NCBI GenBank assembly: GCA_937901255.1
Contig: CALCHN010000066.1
Coordinates: 39,237-103,236, forward strand
Source of the DNA: an uncultured Flavobacteriales bacterium
GTDB lineage: Bacteria > Bacteroidota > Bacteroidia > Flavobacteriales_E > Vicingaceae
Length of the DNA stretch: 64,000 bases
Direction of reading: 5' to 3'
Below, piece by piece: positions 33,691 through 42,498 of this stretch; the first letter of the stretch is position 1; every line of letters begins with the position of its first letter. The notes beneath the pieces are model-generated. The model had not been told where the DNA came from. It did not search any database and worked only from the letters and a program-made list of their open reading frames with translations. Made by a program: the position numbers and the translations under genes.

Positions 33691-34574
33691 TTGGCGAAAT
33701 TTAATTTTTCTTCTGGTATTAATAACAAGTCGTTTAGTCCGGCAGTTACTTTTTTAATTTTAGAAAAACTTCCTTTATTATTTTTGTTTTCTTGAAAGAC
33801 CTTGTATCCTAAAGGTTCAAGTATCTCCCAAATAGCTAAAAATGATGATTCAAATTTTCTTAAAAAATACGAATTAAATTCACCATAAATGATAGGTCGA
33901 TGTTGTTTTATAAAGTTTACAGCTCCTTTTATAAAAAATATTTCAGCACCTTCTATATCTATTTTTATAATATCACATCTTGTAATATTATTCTTCAATG
34001 CGTAATCGTCTAAAGTGGTAATTTTTATGGTTTCTCTAGTAATATTGGTGTTCTCCATGTTCTCGTGAGACAAAACAGCATTTCCACTATTTCCTCCCTC
34101 AGTTTTTATTATTTCGGCACTCCCCATACTATCGCCTAAAGCAATTTTGTGCGTTACAATGTTTGTAATGTTATTTTGAATGATGGCTTTTTGTAGGCTA
34201 TTGTAATTATCATTAACCGGTTCAAAAGTATGTACTGTAACATTTTGAGTAGCTAGTTTTTTTGCAATAGGTATGGCATAATAGCCAATATTAGCTCCTA
34301 CATCAAAGAAAATGGCATTTTCTTTTAAGTTATTTATTATTAATTGTATGATTTCTTCATCTCTTTTCCCTGTCCAGAAAGGTGCTTTGTGTGTATTTGA
34401 CCTAATATCAATATATAACTGTGAAGTATTTTTTAAGGTAATAAAAAACTCAGGGTTATTCCATCTTTTCTTGCCCATTAACAGCTTCTGAATAAATCTT
34501 CCAACACGGTACTTGCCTTTAAAATGTGGAAGTACTCTAAAACAAGAGGCAATATTTTTTATTAGTTTTTCCAC
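33672..34574 (-). CDS. FkbM family methyltransferase
   Basis: A 300-residue SAM-dependent methyltransferase. FFDVGANIGYYAIPIAKK near 94-111 is motif I, VHTFEPVNDNYNSLQ gives the ribose-binding acidic residue, and CDIIKIDIEGAEIFFIKG near 199-216 is the FkbM family signature. These enzymes O-methylate sugars or lipids, so this one likely methylates a hydroxyl of the surface glycan. Its 3' end overlaps the next GT2 by 19 bases, indicating co-translation. Confidence 0.88.
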   Translation of the reverse strand: MEKLIKNIASCFRVLPHFKGKYRVGRFIQKLLMGKKRWNNPEFFITLKNTSQLYIDIRSNTHKAPFWTGKRDEEIIQLIINNLKENAIFFDVGANIGYYAIPIAKKLATQNVTVHTFEPVNDNYNSLQKAIIQNNITNIVTHKIALGDSMGSAEIIKTEGGNSGNAVLSHENMENTNITRETIKITTLDDYALKNNITRCDIIKIDIEGAEIFFIKGAVNFIKQHRPIIYGEFNSYFLRKFESSFLAIWEILEPLGYKVFQENKNNKGSFSKIKKVTAGLNDLLLIPEEKLNFANWKIQP

Positions 34575-34581
34575 TTTACCT

Positions 34582-35685
34582 TTAGTTAACTGTCTGAATT
34601 AGTTTATTGAGAGTATCAATATGTTTTTGCATAGAAAATTGATTTTTAATCCTTTCTTTTCCTTTTTTTCCCATTTGTAATGCTAAACTTTTATCTTGTA
34701 ATATTTTTAACATGTGATCACTCATACCTACTACATCGTGTTCATCTACCAATAACCCTGTTTCATTGTTTAATACTACGTCAGGAATACCGGCATGGTT
34801 GGTAGAGATAACAGGAATACCGGCTGCAGCTGCTTCTAATACTGCTAAAGGAGTGCCTTCCATGTCTCCATTTTCAGCAGTAATCGAGTGTTGAACAAAA
34901 GCTCTACTGTTAGTTAGATAATTTCTGTATTCATCAGGAGTGACTACCCCAACAAATGCTACATTTTTTTCTAGTTGATATAATTTCACTAGGTTTTTAC
35001 AAGTGTTAAGTAAATATCCATCTCCTGCCATTATAAGTTTAGCATTTGGGATTTGACTAATTACATTTTTAAAAGCCAGAATAGTGTAATAAGGGGCTTT
35101 TTTATCGGTAAACCTGCCTATAGCTATTAATTGGTCTTCTTTTAAAGTAGGTGTTAATTTTAAAAAAGCATCATTAGGGCCATAAGTATTGAGTATTAAC
35201 TTTTCTTTAGGACAACCTATATTGATTAATTGGTCGAACATAGCTTTAGATACAGCAATTACATACTTAGCATAAGTAAAAAGTTCTTTGTAATTATTAT
35301 GCAATTTTAGAACATCATAAACAGTGGCATCATACCCATGAAAATGAACTATTAAAGGTAAATTAAGTTCTATGCAAATTGGCAAAACTCTTGCTGCTGT
35401 TGTGCCATATTCTGCTAAAACAACTTCAATTTTATTTTCTTTTAATGATTTTTTTAAAGCTTGTTTTATGTCCCATTCAGCATCATTTTTCTGATAACCA
35501 ATGAGTTTATTTATTGCTTTTTTGTAGATAGGGTTTAAGTTTCCTTTACCTTCTAAATAAAAAGGGATGGAGTTGCCATAATAATAATAAATGGTAGCAT
35601 CAATTAATTCTTTATGAGCTTGTATAAAAGTTTCTGAATATGCATTTTGTGAAGGCGATAAAATGGCGAGACGCTTCTTATTCAT
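34582..35685 (-). CDS. Glycosyltransferase, GT4 type
   Basis: A 367-residue GT-B enzyme. The N-terminal domain includes LIVHFHGYDATVYDVL near 110-125 and VSKAMFDQLINIGCP near 144-158. The donor domain starts at LIAIGRFTDKKAPYYTILAF near 186-205 and contains SITAENGDMEGTPLAVLEAAA near 268-288 (E-x7-E). The arrangement is typical of colanic-acid WcaL/AmsK-like transferases. Its stop is 7 bases before the FkbM gene. Confidence 0.87.
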   Translation of the reverse strand: MNKKRLAILSPSQNAYSETFIQAHKELIDATIYYYYGNSIPFYLEGKGNLNPIYKKAINKLIGYQKNDAEWDIKQALKKSLKENKIEVVLAEYGTTAARVLPICIELNLPLIVHFHGYDATVYDVLKLHNNYKELFTYAKYVIAVSKAMFDQLINIGCPKEKLILNTYGPNDAFLKLTPTLKEDQLIAIGRFTDKKAPYYTILAFKNVISQIPNAKLIMAGDGYLLNTCKNLVKLYQLEKNVAFVGVVTPDEYRNYLTNSRAFVQHSITAENGDMEGTPLAVLEAAAAGIPVISTNHAGIPDVVLNNETGLLVDEHDVVGMSDHMLKILQDKSLALQMGKKGKERIKNQFSMQKHIDTLNKLIQTVN

Positions 35686-36551
35686 TTAGTTAATCTTTTT
35701 AGTTTATTGATAACACGCTCAAAGATAGATTTTTTATTTGAATTTGGATTATTAATAGCGTTGGTATGATAGGTAATTACTTCTTGGGCTTTTTTATGGT
35801 ATTTAAAATTATGGTAAGCATCTAAGTGTTTTATTAACGCTATTCTGTTTTTGTGGTAACTTTTATGATTGTGGGCTTTTGTGGTTGTAATTCCTTCATC
35901 ATGTTTTTGGTAAACACTCATAATTTCGGGAATACATTTTATGTTGCCACTTTTGGCAACAATAGAAAATAAGGCCATATCACCAGTAAAAACTTTATAT
36001 AACCAATCGGGTTTTTCAAATGCTTCATTCCTAAACATAAAAGAGGAGGTATGCCAAGGCGACAATGTAGCTATGGTATCTTCTGCTGTAAAATCGAGTT
36101 GATTACCAAGTTTCCCATATATACGACCTTGTTTGTCGGGATGCTTAGTAAAAACTTGTTGGGTATAATGAAAGCACCCGGCATAATCAGGATGAGCCTC
36201 CAAGAAATCTACCTGCTTTTGTAATTTGTAGGGATCTGTCCAATAATCATCTCCTTCGCATAAGGCAATGTATTTGCCTTTGGCTTTTGGATAAACTAAT
36301 TTTGAAACTATTCCAACTCCCTTAGAACGTTGATTTTCTTTTTGGTATATTGGTTTAAAAAAATCTGGGTGATTATTTTCAAATTCTTTTATAATATCTT
36401 GAGTATTGTCTGTTGAGGCGTCATCATGAATTATTATTTCAAATGGAAAATTTACTTTTTGCATAACAAATCCTTCCAATGTTTTTCTTATAAATTTAGC
36501 ATGATTATAAGTAAAACAAATAATACTGACTAATGGAATTTTTTTATTCAT
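35682..36551 (-). CDS. Glycosyltransferase family 2
   Basis: A 289-residue GT-A enzyme. VSIICFTYNHAKFIRKTLEG near 8-27 opens the domain, EIIIHDDASTDNTQDII near 38-54 is the UDP-binding loop, and ALCEGDDYWTDPYKLQKQ near 96-113 is the metal motif region typical of the WcaA/EpsE-like GT2 subgroup (EGDDYW). A basic C-terminus (RVINKLKRLTK) may touch the membrane. Coupled by a 4-base overlap to the GT4 gene that follows. Confidence 0.87.
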   Translation of the reverse strand: MNKKIPLVSIICFTYNHAKFIRKTLEGFVMQKVNFPFEIIIHDDASTDNTQDIIKEFENNHPDFFKPIYQKENQRSKGVGIVSKLVYPKAKGKYIALCEGDDYWTDPYKLQKQVDFLEAHPDYAGCFHYTQQVFTKHPDKQGRIYGKLGNQLDFTAEDTIATLSPWHTSSFMFRNEAFEKPDWLYKVFTGDMALFSIVAKSGNIKCIPEIMSVYQKHDEGITTTKAHNHKSYHKNRIALIKHLDAYHNFKYHKKAQEVITYHTNAINNPNSNKKSIFERVINKLKRLTK

Positions 36552-36559
36552 TAATCTAA

Positions 36560-37228
36560 TTATAAGGGTTTTATATTACCTTCAAAGGGTTTGGCTGGGT
36601 TTCCATATACTTTTGTGTTTGAAGGAATGCTTTTTACAACATTTGAAGCCATGCCTATAAAACAATCATCTCCTATAGTAATAAAATTGTTGGTACATGA
36701 ATTTATCCCCATAAAGTTTCTGTCTCCCATAACTATATTTCCTACTGTAGATTGAGTTGCAATAAAATTGTAATCCCCCATTTTAGAGTCATGACCTATT
36801 GTAACATTACTTTGAATGGTGCAGAACTTGCCGATTTTGGCATTAGGATTTACAACAGTATTGGCCATTATAACTGTTCCAGTACCAATTTCTGCACTTC
36901 TAGAAACAGTGCAAGTAGGATGTATAAATGTGCAGAATCTTTCTTCAGGAATGTTGTAACTATTTTTTAAAGCAATACGCTCTTTTAATAGGTCGGGTCT
37001 ATAGATTTGAAATATAAACTTTACATCATCAAAATCTTTATATTTTTCATATACGTCTTTTGTTTTAGACAATACTGGGAAGCCATTTATTTCATTCCCA
37101 GAAGATTCATCATCAAATGCAAATCCTAAAAATTCAACATTAGCTTTGTGTTTTATTTGAGCATCATAAATTTGTTCGGCTACTACTATTGCTGTTCCTT
37201 TTCCTCCAATAATAATTATTTTTTCCAT
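36560..37228 (-). CDS. Sugar O-/N-acyltransferase, left-handed beta-helix (NeuD/PglD-like)
   Basis: A 222-residue protein. The N-terminus IIIGGKGTAIVVAEQI is the PglD-type Rossmann-like nucleotide-sugar domain (GGxGxA). From about residue 105 the hexapeptide repeat (IGTGTVIMANTVVNPNAKIG and onwards) forms the left-handed helix, ending in NPAKPF, the hallmark of acyltransferases of this class. It would transfer an acetyl or another acyl group from acyl-CoA to an amino sugar. It follows the CitE/MaoC cassette by 2 bases, so it might use an unusual acyl-CoA made there (inference). Confidence 0.85.
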   Translation of the reverse strand: MEKIIIIGGKGTAIVVAEQIYDAQIKHKANVEFLGFAFDDESSGNEINGFPVLSKTKDVYEKYKDFDDVKFIFQIYRPDLLKERIALKNSYNIPEERFCTFIHPTCTVSRSAEIGTGTVIMANTVVNPNAKIGKFCTIQSNVTIGHDSKMGDYNFIATQSTVGNIVMGDRNFMGINSCTNNFITIGDDCFIGMASNVVKSIPSNTKVYGNPAKPFEGNIKPL

Positions 37229-37230
37229 TA

Positions 37231-38139
37231 TTAATTATTCTTTAAATTTTCTCTTTCCTCAATTAATTCTATTCTTGCTATAATATCGTTTGATTTAGTT
37301 ATTAATGGCGGACCAACAAATTTACCTTCAATAATAGCAACTCCCTTGTTTAGTTTTTGAGCTTCTTTATATAATCTTAAAAACTCTTTAGCATCTTCAT
37401 ACTCTTGCTTTGTTGGTGAATATACGCTATTTACTGCATCATTTTGTTTTGGATGTAATACCCACATACCACTATAACCTAAGGTTTTACCAATATTAAG
37501 GTGTGTTTCTAACCCTTCTAAATCGTGCACCTTAATATAGGCAGCGTCTATAGCTTCTAAATTATGGGCTCTAGCTACTATAGGAACTAAACTTCTAGGG
37601 TACTCTATGCTTAAATTAGTATCAAAATCCCTTACTCCTTTAATGTCAGAAACATAATCTTCTGATCCAAAACCTATTGCAATGTTTCTTTTTGAAGCCG
37701 TAGCTATTTCATTAATATTTACAATAGATGCAGCACTTTCTAGTATAGGAATAATTTTAAATGTATTAAGTTCGATGTTACGTTCTCTTTCAATAGAAGT
37801 TAACAAATTATCTAAATAGATAATATCCTCTTTAGTATTTGTTTTAGAAAGTAAAAAACCATCAATAGGTGCTTCTGTTAATTGTAATACGTCTTGTAGA
37901 AAATATTCTGTTTCTATTTCATTTAATCGAACAAATTTGTAAAAACGTTTAAATTTTTCATCCTTAAGCTTTTCAACTATTAATGTTCGTGCTAAGGGTT
38001 TGTTTGAAGGTGGTTGAACACTATCTTCTAAATCGAACAATAGAGCATCTGCATTACTTTTAGCAGCAGAGTCAATTAATTTTTCGTTGTGCCCAGGCAC
38101 AAACATTAAACTTCTTAACACTATTAAGTCGTTATTCAT
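37231..38139 (-). CDS. HpcH/HpaI aldolase / citrate-lyase-beta (CitE)-like lyase
   Basis: A 302-residue TIM-barrel enzyme. RSLMFVPGHNEKLIDSAAKS at the N-terminus, FDLEDSVQP near 35-43 (metal-binding acid), KFVRLNE near 68-74 (substrate Arg), ILESAASI near 131-138 (Glu ligand), GFGSEDYVSD near 155-164 (Asp ligand) and VLHPKQ near 231-236 are all present, so the CoA-ester lyase active site appears complete. The family splits malyl-, methylmalyl- or citramalyl-CoA. It overlaps the MaoC gene by 4 bases. Its location in a glycan cluster is unusual. Confidence 0.85.
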   Translation of the reverse strand: MNNDLIVLRSLMFVPGHNEKLIDSAAKSNADALLFDLEDSVQPPSNKPLARTLIVEKLKDEKFKRFYKFVRLNEIETEYFLQDVLQLTEAPIDGFLLSKTNTKEDIIYLDNLLTSIERERNIELNTFKIIPILESAASIVNINEIATASKRNIAIGFGSEDYVSDIKGVRDFDTNLSIEYPRSLVPIVARAHNLEAIDAAYIKVHDLEGLETHLNIGKTLGYSGMWVLHPKQNDAVNSVYSPTKQEYEDAKEFLRLYKEAQKLNKGVAIIEGKFVGPPLITKSNDIIARIELIEERENLKNN

Positions 38140-38597
38140 GAGTTTTTCTTTTTAATTAATATTTTTCTTCTAAAACGTATAATGTCTATTTTGTCCTGAT
38201 TATAACCTATTGTTTCAACATAAACAATACCTCTGTCGGTTTTAGATTTTGATGCTGTTTTATCTAAAATTTTAGTTTTACTATAAATAGTGTCATTTAT
38301 AAAAGTTGGATGTAAATGCTCTATGTTTTCATAACCTAAGTTAGCAATTGCTTGCCCGCTAACATCTAACACGGTAAGATGAACAGCTAAACAAAACACC
38401 AAAGTGCCAGGAACTAATATTTGACCATGTTGATTTTCTTTGCAATAATCTATATTTATATGAACAGGATGGTGGTTCATGGTTAGTAATGAAAACAAAT
38501 TGTTATCAGATTCAAAAATTGTTTTAGATTGAGTATGGAATATTTCTTCTCCAACAATAAAATCTTCAAAGTAGTTCCCCATTTTATTTGCTTGCAT
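38136..38597 (-). CDS. MaoC-like hot-dog dehydratase/hydratase
   Basis: A 153-residue single hot-dog domain protein. The sequence DNNLFSLLTMNHHPVHIN near 29-46 contains the hydratase motif with the catalytic Asp and His, followed by LVPGTLVFCLAVHL, the central helix. Family relatives include mesaconyl-CoA hydratase and R-specific enoyl-CoA hydratases. It is flanked by two CitE-like lyases, which is the combination expected for making or breaking a hydroxy-acyl-CoA such as methylmalyl- or malyl-CoA. The substrate is not known. Confidence 0.82.
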   Translation of the reverse strand: MQANKMGNYFEDFIVGEEIFHTQSKTIFESDNNLFSLLTMNHHPVHINIDYCKENQHGQILVPGTLVFCLAVHLTVLDVSGQAIANLGYENIEHLHPTFINDTIYSKTKILDKTASKSKTDRGIVYVETIGYNQDKIDIIRFRRKILIKKKNS

Positions 38598-38602
38598 AAG
38601 TA

Positions 38603-39412
38603 TTAGTTTAATTTTTCGTGTAATTTTTTAATTCTATTGATATGTGGCATTTCATATATTTCTCCATCTATCTCTAAAATATCAACATCGCTAAGGTTGA
38701 GGTGCTTAATACTATTATAGACATGGTTAATTTTTTCAATTTCTGCTGTAGAAAGATATGGTATTGATTTCATTTCATTTAATTGAGCAGGATGTATAAT
38801 AAATTTGCCTTCAGCTCCATTTTCAAAAGCAAACATACATTCTTCTTTAAAAATTGTAAAATCTTTTAGATTAATATCTACCGTATCAATATAAACTTTA
38901 CCAAATGCTTTAGTTAATAAAAGTAATTCTTTTTTATAGTGCATTAAGTTCTTTAATTCATGCTTCATGCCCATTATGGTACAAAAATCATGACTACCAA
39001 ACCCAATTCCGTAAATATGTTTTTTGTATTCAGTAAGCATATCTTTTAAGTGAATAAAGCAAGTAGGGTTTTCTACTAAAATTATAATTTTAGTAGAAAC
39101 AGCATTATTTATAAGTGAAAGTATCTTTTCAAAATCAGTTTTAGTAGTTAGTTTAGGTATAACAATTCTGCCTTTAAAATGATGAATTAATGCTTTTAGT
39201 TGTTCATCAGAATAACAATTGTCGAAAAAAGGAATTCGAATAAAAACATTTTCATTTACTGAAAGTTTAGTAACTTGTTCAAAAGCTATTTGTTTATTAT
39301 TTTTAGATACAGCATCTTCTAAGTCTATCACAAAATAGTCTGAGCTTAAAACATCCATTTTGTTAAGAAATTTTTCTTTGTCTCCAGGTATAAAAAAATA
39401 GCTATCTATCAT
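38603..39412 (-). CDS. Second CitE/HpcH-like lyase (divergent)
   Basis: A 269-residue relative of the lyase at 37231. FIPGDKEKFLNKMDVL, VIDLEDAVSK, FIRIPF, ILVENPTCF, GIGFGSHDF and IIHPAQL follow the family order, with the metal Asp retained in GSHDF but the Glu before it changed to His. It is shorter than usual, so it may be specialised or a second subunit. Located 5 bases upstream of the MaoC gene in the same operon. Specific reaction unknown. Confidence 0.75.
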   Translation of the reverse strand: MIDSYFFIPGDKEKFLNKMDVLSSDYFVIDLEDAVSKNNKQIAFEQVTKLSVNENVFIRIPFFDNCYSDEQLKALIHHFKGRIVIPKLTTKTDFEKILSLINNAVSTKIIILVENPTCFIHLKDMLTEYKKHIYGIGFGSHDFCTIMGMKHELKNLMHYKKELLLLTKAFGKVYIDTVDINLKDFTIFKEECMFAFENGAEGKFIIHPAQLNEMKSIPYLSTAEIEKINHVYNSIKHLNLSDVDILEIDGEIYEMPHINRIKKLHEKLN

Positions 39413-39433
39413 TCTTTTTTTTTGATTTTCAGT

Positions 39434-40399
39434 TTAATTTATAATTAATGTAATAATGCTTTTAAGTTCTTTTTCGTTGTATCTTTGGTCTATTGGTAAA
39501 TGGATGGTGTTTTGAGTTAACTCAAATTCAAAGGTATCTATTTTAACCCAATTAATTACATTAGGCCAATATTTTGGGGTAAAAACCTTATTGTTTATGA
39601 GGTGCGTTCTTAGTGTTTCATTATTATTAGCTAAGTATGGATAAACCATGGGGCATACATAATTAGTTTTTTCTATAAAAGGAGTTAGTAAATTGGTATT
39701 TCTTAAATGCTGATGTAAATAATTGAAATTGGCTATTCTTATGGCTTTAATTTTCTCAAAATCAATTCCTTTCAAAATTTTTTTTGTTAAAAAAGACATT
39801 TGCTTGATGGGTTGATTTATCAATGATGCATCATTTGTTTTAAACTCATCATAACTCATCTCTTTATTTAGTTCTATGCTTTTTAATAAATGGTTACATC
39901 TTTCAAATGAAAAATCTGTTGGATAATTTTTGTTTGAAATTTCGTTAGCATGATAAACAAAACCTCCATCAGGTAATCCAAAAAATTTTCTTGGACTATA
40001 AAAAGTTGGAATGGTTGGATGTGGCATATCATAAAATGCCTGAGAATTGTCTATAATTAAATTGTCAAATTTTTCTTTTAAAAAATGGATGTTGTTATCC
40101 ATTAAACCAAAGCAATTGGTATAAAGTAGCGCTTCGTTTGTATTGATTTTTGAAAGTTGAGGCAAAAAGTTTTCATCAATATTGTAAAAAGTGTAAGGAG
40201 TAGCTGTTTTTTCTAATGGCTCAAGAATTACATCGCAGTTAAAGTAAGGGATATAAACATGTGTATATTTTTTACAATTTAAAATATGCTCTAACGCATT
40301 TCTTCCTGTATTTAAAGCAGCAGCCTTATTGTGATACAATGAACCTAAATCATTAATTTCTAATTCAAAAAAACCGCCTATGCTTTGTTGTTCATTCAT
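39434..40399 (-). CDS. DegT/DnrJ/EryC1/StrS-like PLP enzyme, short form
   Basis: A 321-residue protein of the aspartate-aminotransferase fold. NTGRNALEHIL near 30-40 is the cofactor-phosphate region (usual S/T-G-T/R-x-A), LIIDNSQAFYDMP near 114-126 provides the PLP-ring Asp and Gln, and SPRKFFGLPDGGFVY near 134-148 contains the Lys that would form the Schiff base. It is about 50 residues shorter than the typical sugar aminotransferase at 41371 and clearly divergent, so its substrate may not be a nucleotide sugar. Adjacent to WbqC with no gap. Confidence 0.7.
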   Translation of the reverse strand: MNEQQSIGGFFELEINDLGSLYHNKAAALNTGRNALEHILNCKKYTHVYIPYFNCDVILEPLEKTATPYTFYNIDENFLPQLSKINTNEALLYTNCFGLMDNNIHFLKEKFDNLIIDNSQAFYDMPHPTIPTFYSPRKFFGLPDGGFVYHANEISNKNYPTDFSFERCNHLLKSIELNKEMSYDEFKTNDASLINQPIKQMSFLTKKILKGIDFEKIKAIRIANFNYLHQHLRNTNLLTPFIEKTNYVCPMVYPYLANNNETLRTHLINNKVFTPKYWPNVINWVKIDTFEFELTQNTIHLPIDQRYNEKELKSIITLIIN

Positions 40400-41107
40400 T
40401 TAAACCAAATGGTATTGATTCAACATTTTTTTTACTTCTTCTTTGCTATTAAACATTAATACGTCAATGATGGATAGTCCGGGAATAAAATCGCTATTAA
40501 ATTGTGGATAAGGTGTTAACTCGTTTTCGATAAATAATAAATTAATTCCTTGTTTTTTAAAAGTTTCTTTTTGATATAATTCTTTTCCGCCACTTAGGTT
40601 GATATAAGTGGCGGAATTGTTTAATTGGCAAATGCTTATTAATCGAGCAGCTTTTTCCATACCTTTGGTAATTGCATATTGCTGTGAGCTTCTTTCAAAT
40701 ACGGTTTCTATTTCCAAATAGTTGGAAATAGAAGTAATACTATTGATGGTTAAATCTGCAATAATATAGTATTGTGTTTCAAATATTGATTGAATTAAAG
40801 GAAAAACAGATGAAAAATATGGAGATTTTTTATATGATTGCTCTAGAGACTTAATAAACTTTTTTTTCCATTTAAGATGAAGTTCAGGATGTATTAATGT
40901 TTCATTAATGGTTTGAAATGAACTAGCACTTTTCAAAGGTACTGTGAATAGATTTTTACTTCCATTAAGTAAAATTTGATTTCTATTTATCCAACCACCT
41001 TTTATAAAGTTTACATCATCATAAAACACAAGTTTATCTACTGCATTAATCAATTGAAAATAGCCTAAGTAAGGAAAAAAATAAGGTTGCATGATGGCAA
41101 TTTTCAT
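40400..41107 (-). CDS. WbqC-like family protein
   Basis: A 235-residue protein whose N-terminus IAIMQPYFFPYLGYFQLI and VFYDDVNFIKGGWINRNQIL are diagnostic of the WbqC family, found in O-antigen and surface glycan clusters. It is thought to act in amino-sugar modification, probably as a thioester- or acyl-dependent enzyme; the reaction is not established. Its stop is adjacent to the start of the short DegT-like gene, which supports a functional pair with it. The promoter, if separate, lies in the repeat-filled gap upstream. Confidence 0.85.
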   Translation of the reverse strand: MKIAIMQPYFFPYLGYFQLINAVDKLVFYDDVNFIKGGWINRNQILLNGSKNLFTVPLKSASSFQTINETLIHPELHLKWKKKFIKSLEQSYKKSPYFSSVFPLIQSIFETQYYIIADLTINSITSISNYLEIETVFERSSQQYAITKGMEKAARLISICQLNNSATYINLSGGKELYQKETFKKQGINLLFIENELTPYPQFNSDFIPGLSIIDVLMFNSKEEVKKMLNQYHLV

Positions 41108-41160
41108 ATTTGAGATAACATTTTGATGTAGTCAAACAAAAGTAGTATTATTTTTTGTAA

Positions 41161-41192
41161 TTAGCCCCTTAAATCCCCCAAAAGGGGACTTT
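41161..41192. repeat. Dispersed repeat 'TTAGCCCC...AAATCCCCC', copy 1
   Basis: The sequence reads TTAGCCCCTTAAATCCCCC then AAAAGGGGACTTT, with CCCC/GGGG arms that can pair. The reverse complement of the same phrase occurs at 57362-57393. It is non-coding and G/C-rich against an A/T-rich background. Confidence 0.65.
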
Positions 41193-41214
41193 TTCCATGA
41201 CACATATTCATTTA

Positions 41215-41412
41215 CAAGTTCATTGCGAAGCTTATTCACAGCGTCATTGCTCATTATTACCGTTATTGCGAAGCTATAGCATTGAAATGAGCGTAGGAGC
41301 TGAAGCAATCTGTCCTTCGATTAGACAGATTGCTTCGTTGCACTGCATTTCACTCGCAATGACGGTAGCATTAAACAGAATACTTCGCTTTGCTCGTAAT
41401 GATGGTGTTAAT
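41215..41412. repeat. Dispersed 'GAAGCAATCTGTC' palindromic repeat
   Basis: The centre is a perfect 13-bp stem, GAAGCAATCTGTC (41302-41314) and GACAGATTGCTTC (41324-41336). Outer sequences ACCGTTATTGCGA and TCGCAATGACGGT are approximate inverted repeats, as are the further-out GCGAAG/CTTCGC segments. This is a repeat type known from many bacterial genomes. It fills most of the 41108-41370 gap and runs into the 3' end of the aminotransferase gene, where it supplies the last codons. Confidence 0.75.
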
Positions 41413-42492
41413 CAAACTTACAATACGTTCCAACTCACTTTCTGTAAGCCCAACATAAAGTGGTAAACACAACACACAAGGGGCAATGCTATCCGTAATT
41501 GGCATAGCTACCTTAGTTACATAAGGCAAGTTATTTAAGGAAGGATAAAAATACCTGCGTGGAACAATGTTATTGTCATTTAATACTTGTTGCACAGCTA
41601 ATAATTGTTCTTCACTTTCAAAAATAACCGGATAGTAACTGTAATTCCAATCAGTATGTTCTCTAATTTTTAATTGCTTTAATCGGGTAAAGTCTAAATT
41701 AGCCTGGTAATAATCCACTACTTTTTTACGTTCGGCAACAATAAAATCGATATGGGGTAATACTGCTAAGCCCATGGCGGCTTGCAATTCACTCATTTTG
41801 GCATTAATGCCTAAGCCATAAAACTCCAATGCACCTTTATGTCCGAAATTATGGAGGTTAAACAATGTTTTAAGTAAGCCTTCATCTTTACAAAAAATAG
41901 CTCCGCCTTCTCCGCAATGAAACAACTTGGTAGCATGGAAACTGCACGTACTTAGATCACCATAATTAAAAATACTTTGATTATTATATTTAACCCCAAA
42001 ACAGTGAGCAGCATCGTAAATTACTTTTAACTGGTGCTTGGCTGCAATTTGTTCTATCACCTCCACATTACAAGGATTTCCATATACATGGGTAGCTAAA
42101 ATAGCGGTAGTATTGGGTGTAATAGCAGCTTCTATTTGGGCTTCATCTATGGTTAAGTAGTCGGGGTGTATATCCACAAAAACAGGCGTACAATTTTCCC
42201 AAACTATGGAGGAAGTAGTGGCAACATAACTAAATGGGGTAGTAATAATTTCGCCACCTTTACCAAAAAGCTTTAAAGCGATTTGTATAGGCAAAGTACC
42301 GTTAGTCATTGCCAGCACATTAGAAACACTTAAGTGCTTAATTAGTTTTTCTTCCAGCTCAGTTACCAATGCACCTCTATTGGTCAACCATTGGTTGTTC
42401 CAAATGCGCTGCACTTGTGTATGGTATTCTTCTATTGGGGGAAAGAAGGTTTTGGTTACGGTAATATTGTTAGTTGTTTGTGATTTGTTCAT
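41371..42492 (-). CDS. DegT/DnrJ/EryC1/StrS family sugar aminotransferase
   Basis: A 373-residue PLP enzyme. AMTNGTLPIQIAL near 60-72 is the phosphate-binding loop, VIYDAAHCFGVKYN near 154-167 gives the Asp and the His/Cys stacking region, and CSFHATKLFHCGEGGAIF near 183-200 contains the Schiff-base Lys. It makes a 3- or 4-amino sugar on a nucleotide-sugar for the glycan. The last eight or so residues (ITSKAKYSV) are encoded by the dispersed repeat that fills the following gap, so the original C-terminus has probably been replaced. Full length and apparently functional otherwise. Confidence 0.9.
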   Translation of the reverse strand: MNKSQTTNNITVTKTFFPPIEEYHTQVQRIWNNQWLTNRGALVTELEEKLIKHLSVSNVLAMTNGTLPIQIALKLFGKGGEIITTPFSYVATTSSIVWENCTPVFVDIHPDYLTIDEAQIEAAITPNTTAILATHVYGNPCNVEVIEQIAAKHQLKVIYDAAHCFGVKYNNQSIFNYGDLSTCSFHATKLFHCGEGGAIFCKDEGLLKTLFNLHNFGHKGALEFYGLGINAKMSELQAAMGLAVLPHIDFIVAERKKVVDYYQANLDFTRLKQLKIREHTDWNYSYYPVIFESEEQLLAVQQVLNDNNIVPRRYFYPSLNNLPYVTKVAMPITDSIAPCVLCLPLYVGLTESELERIVSLINTIITSKAKYSV

Positions 42493-42498
42493 TTGTAG

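Noticed and set aside
41197..41466. 89-residue open frame on the plus strand
   Set aside because: It lies within the dispersed palindromic repeat and the antisense end of the aminotransferase gene.
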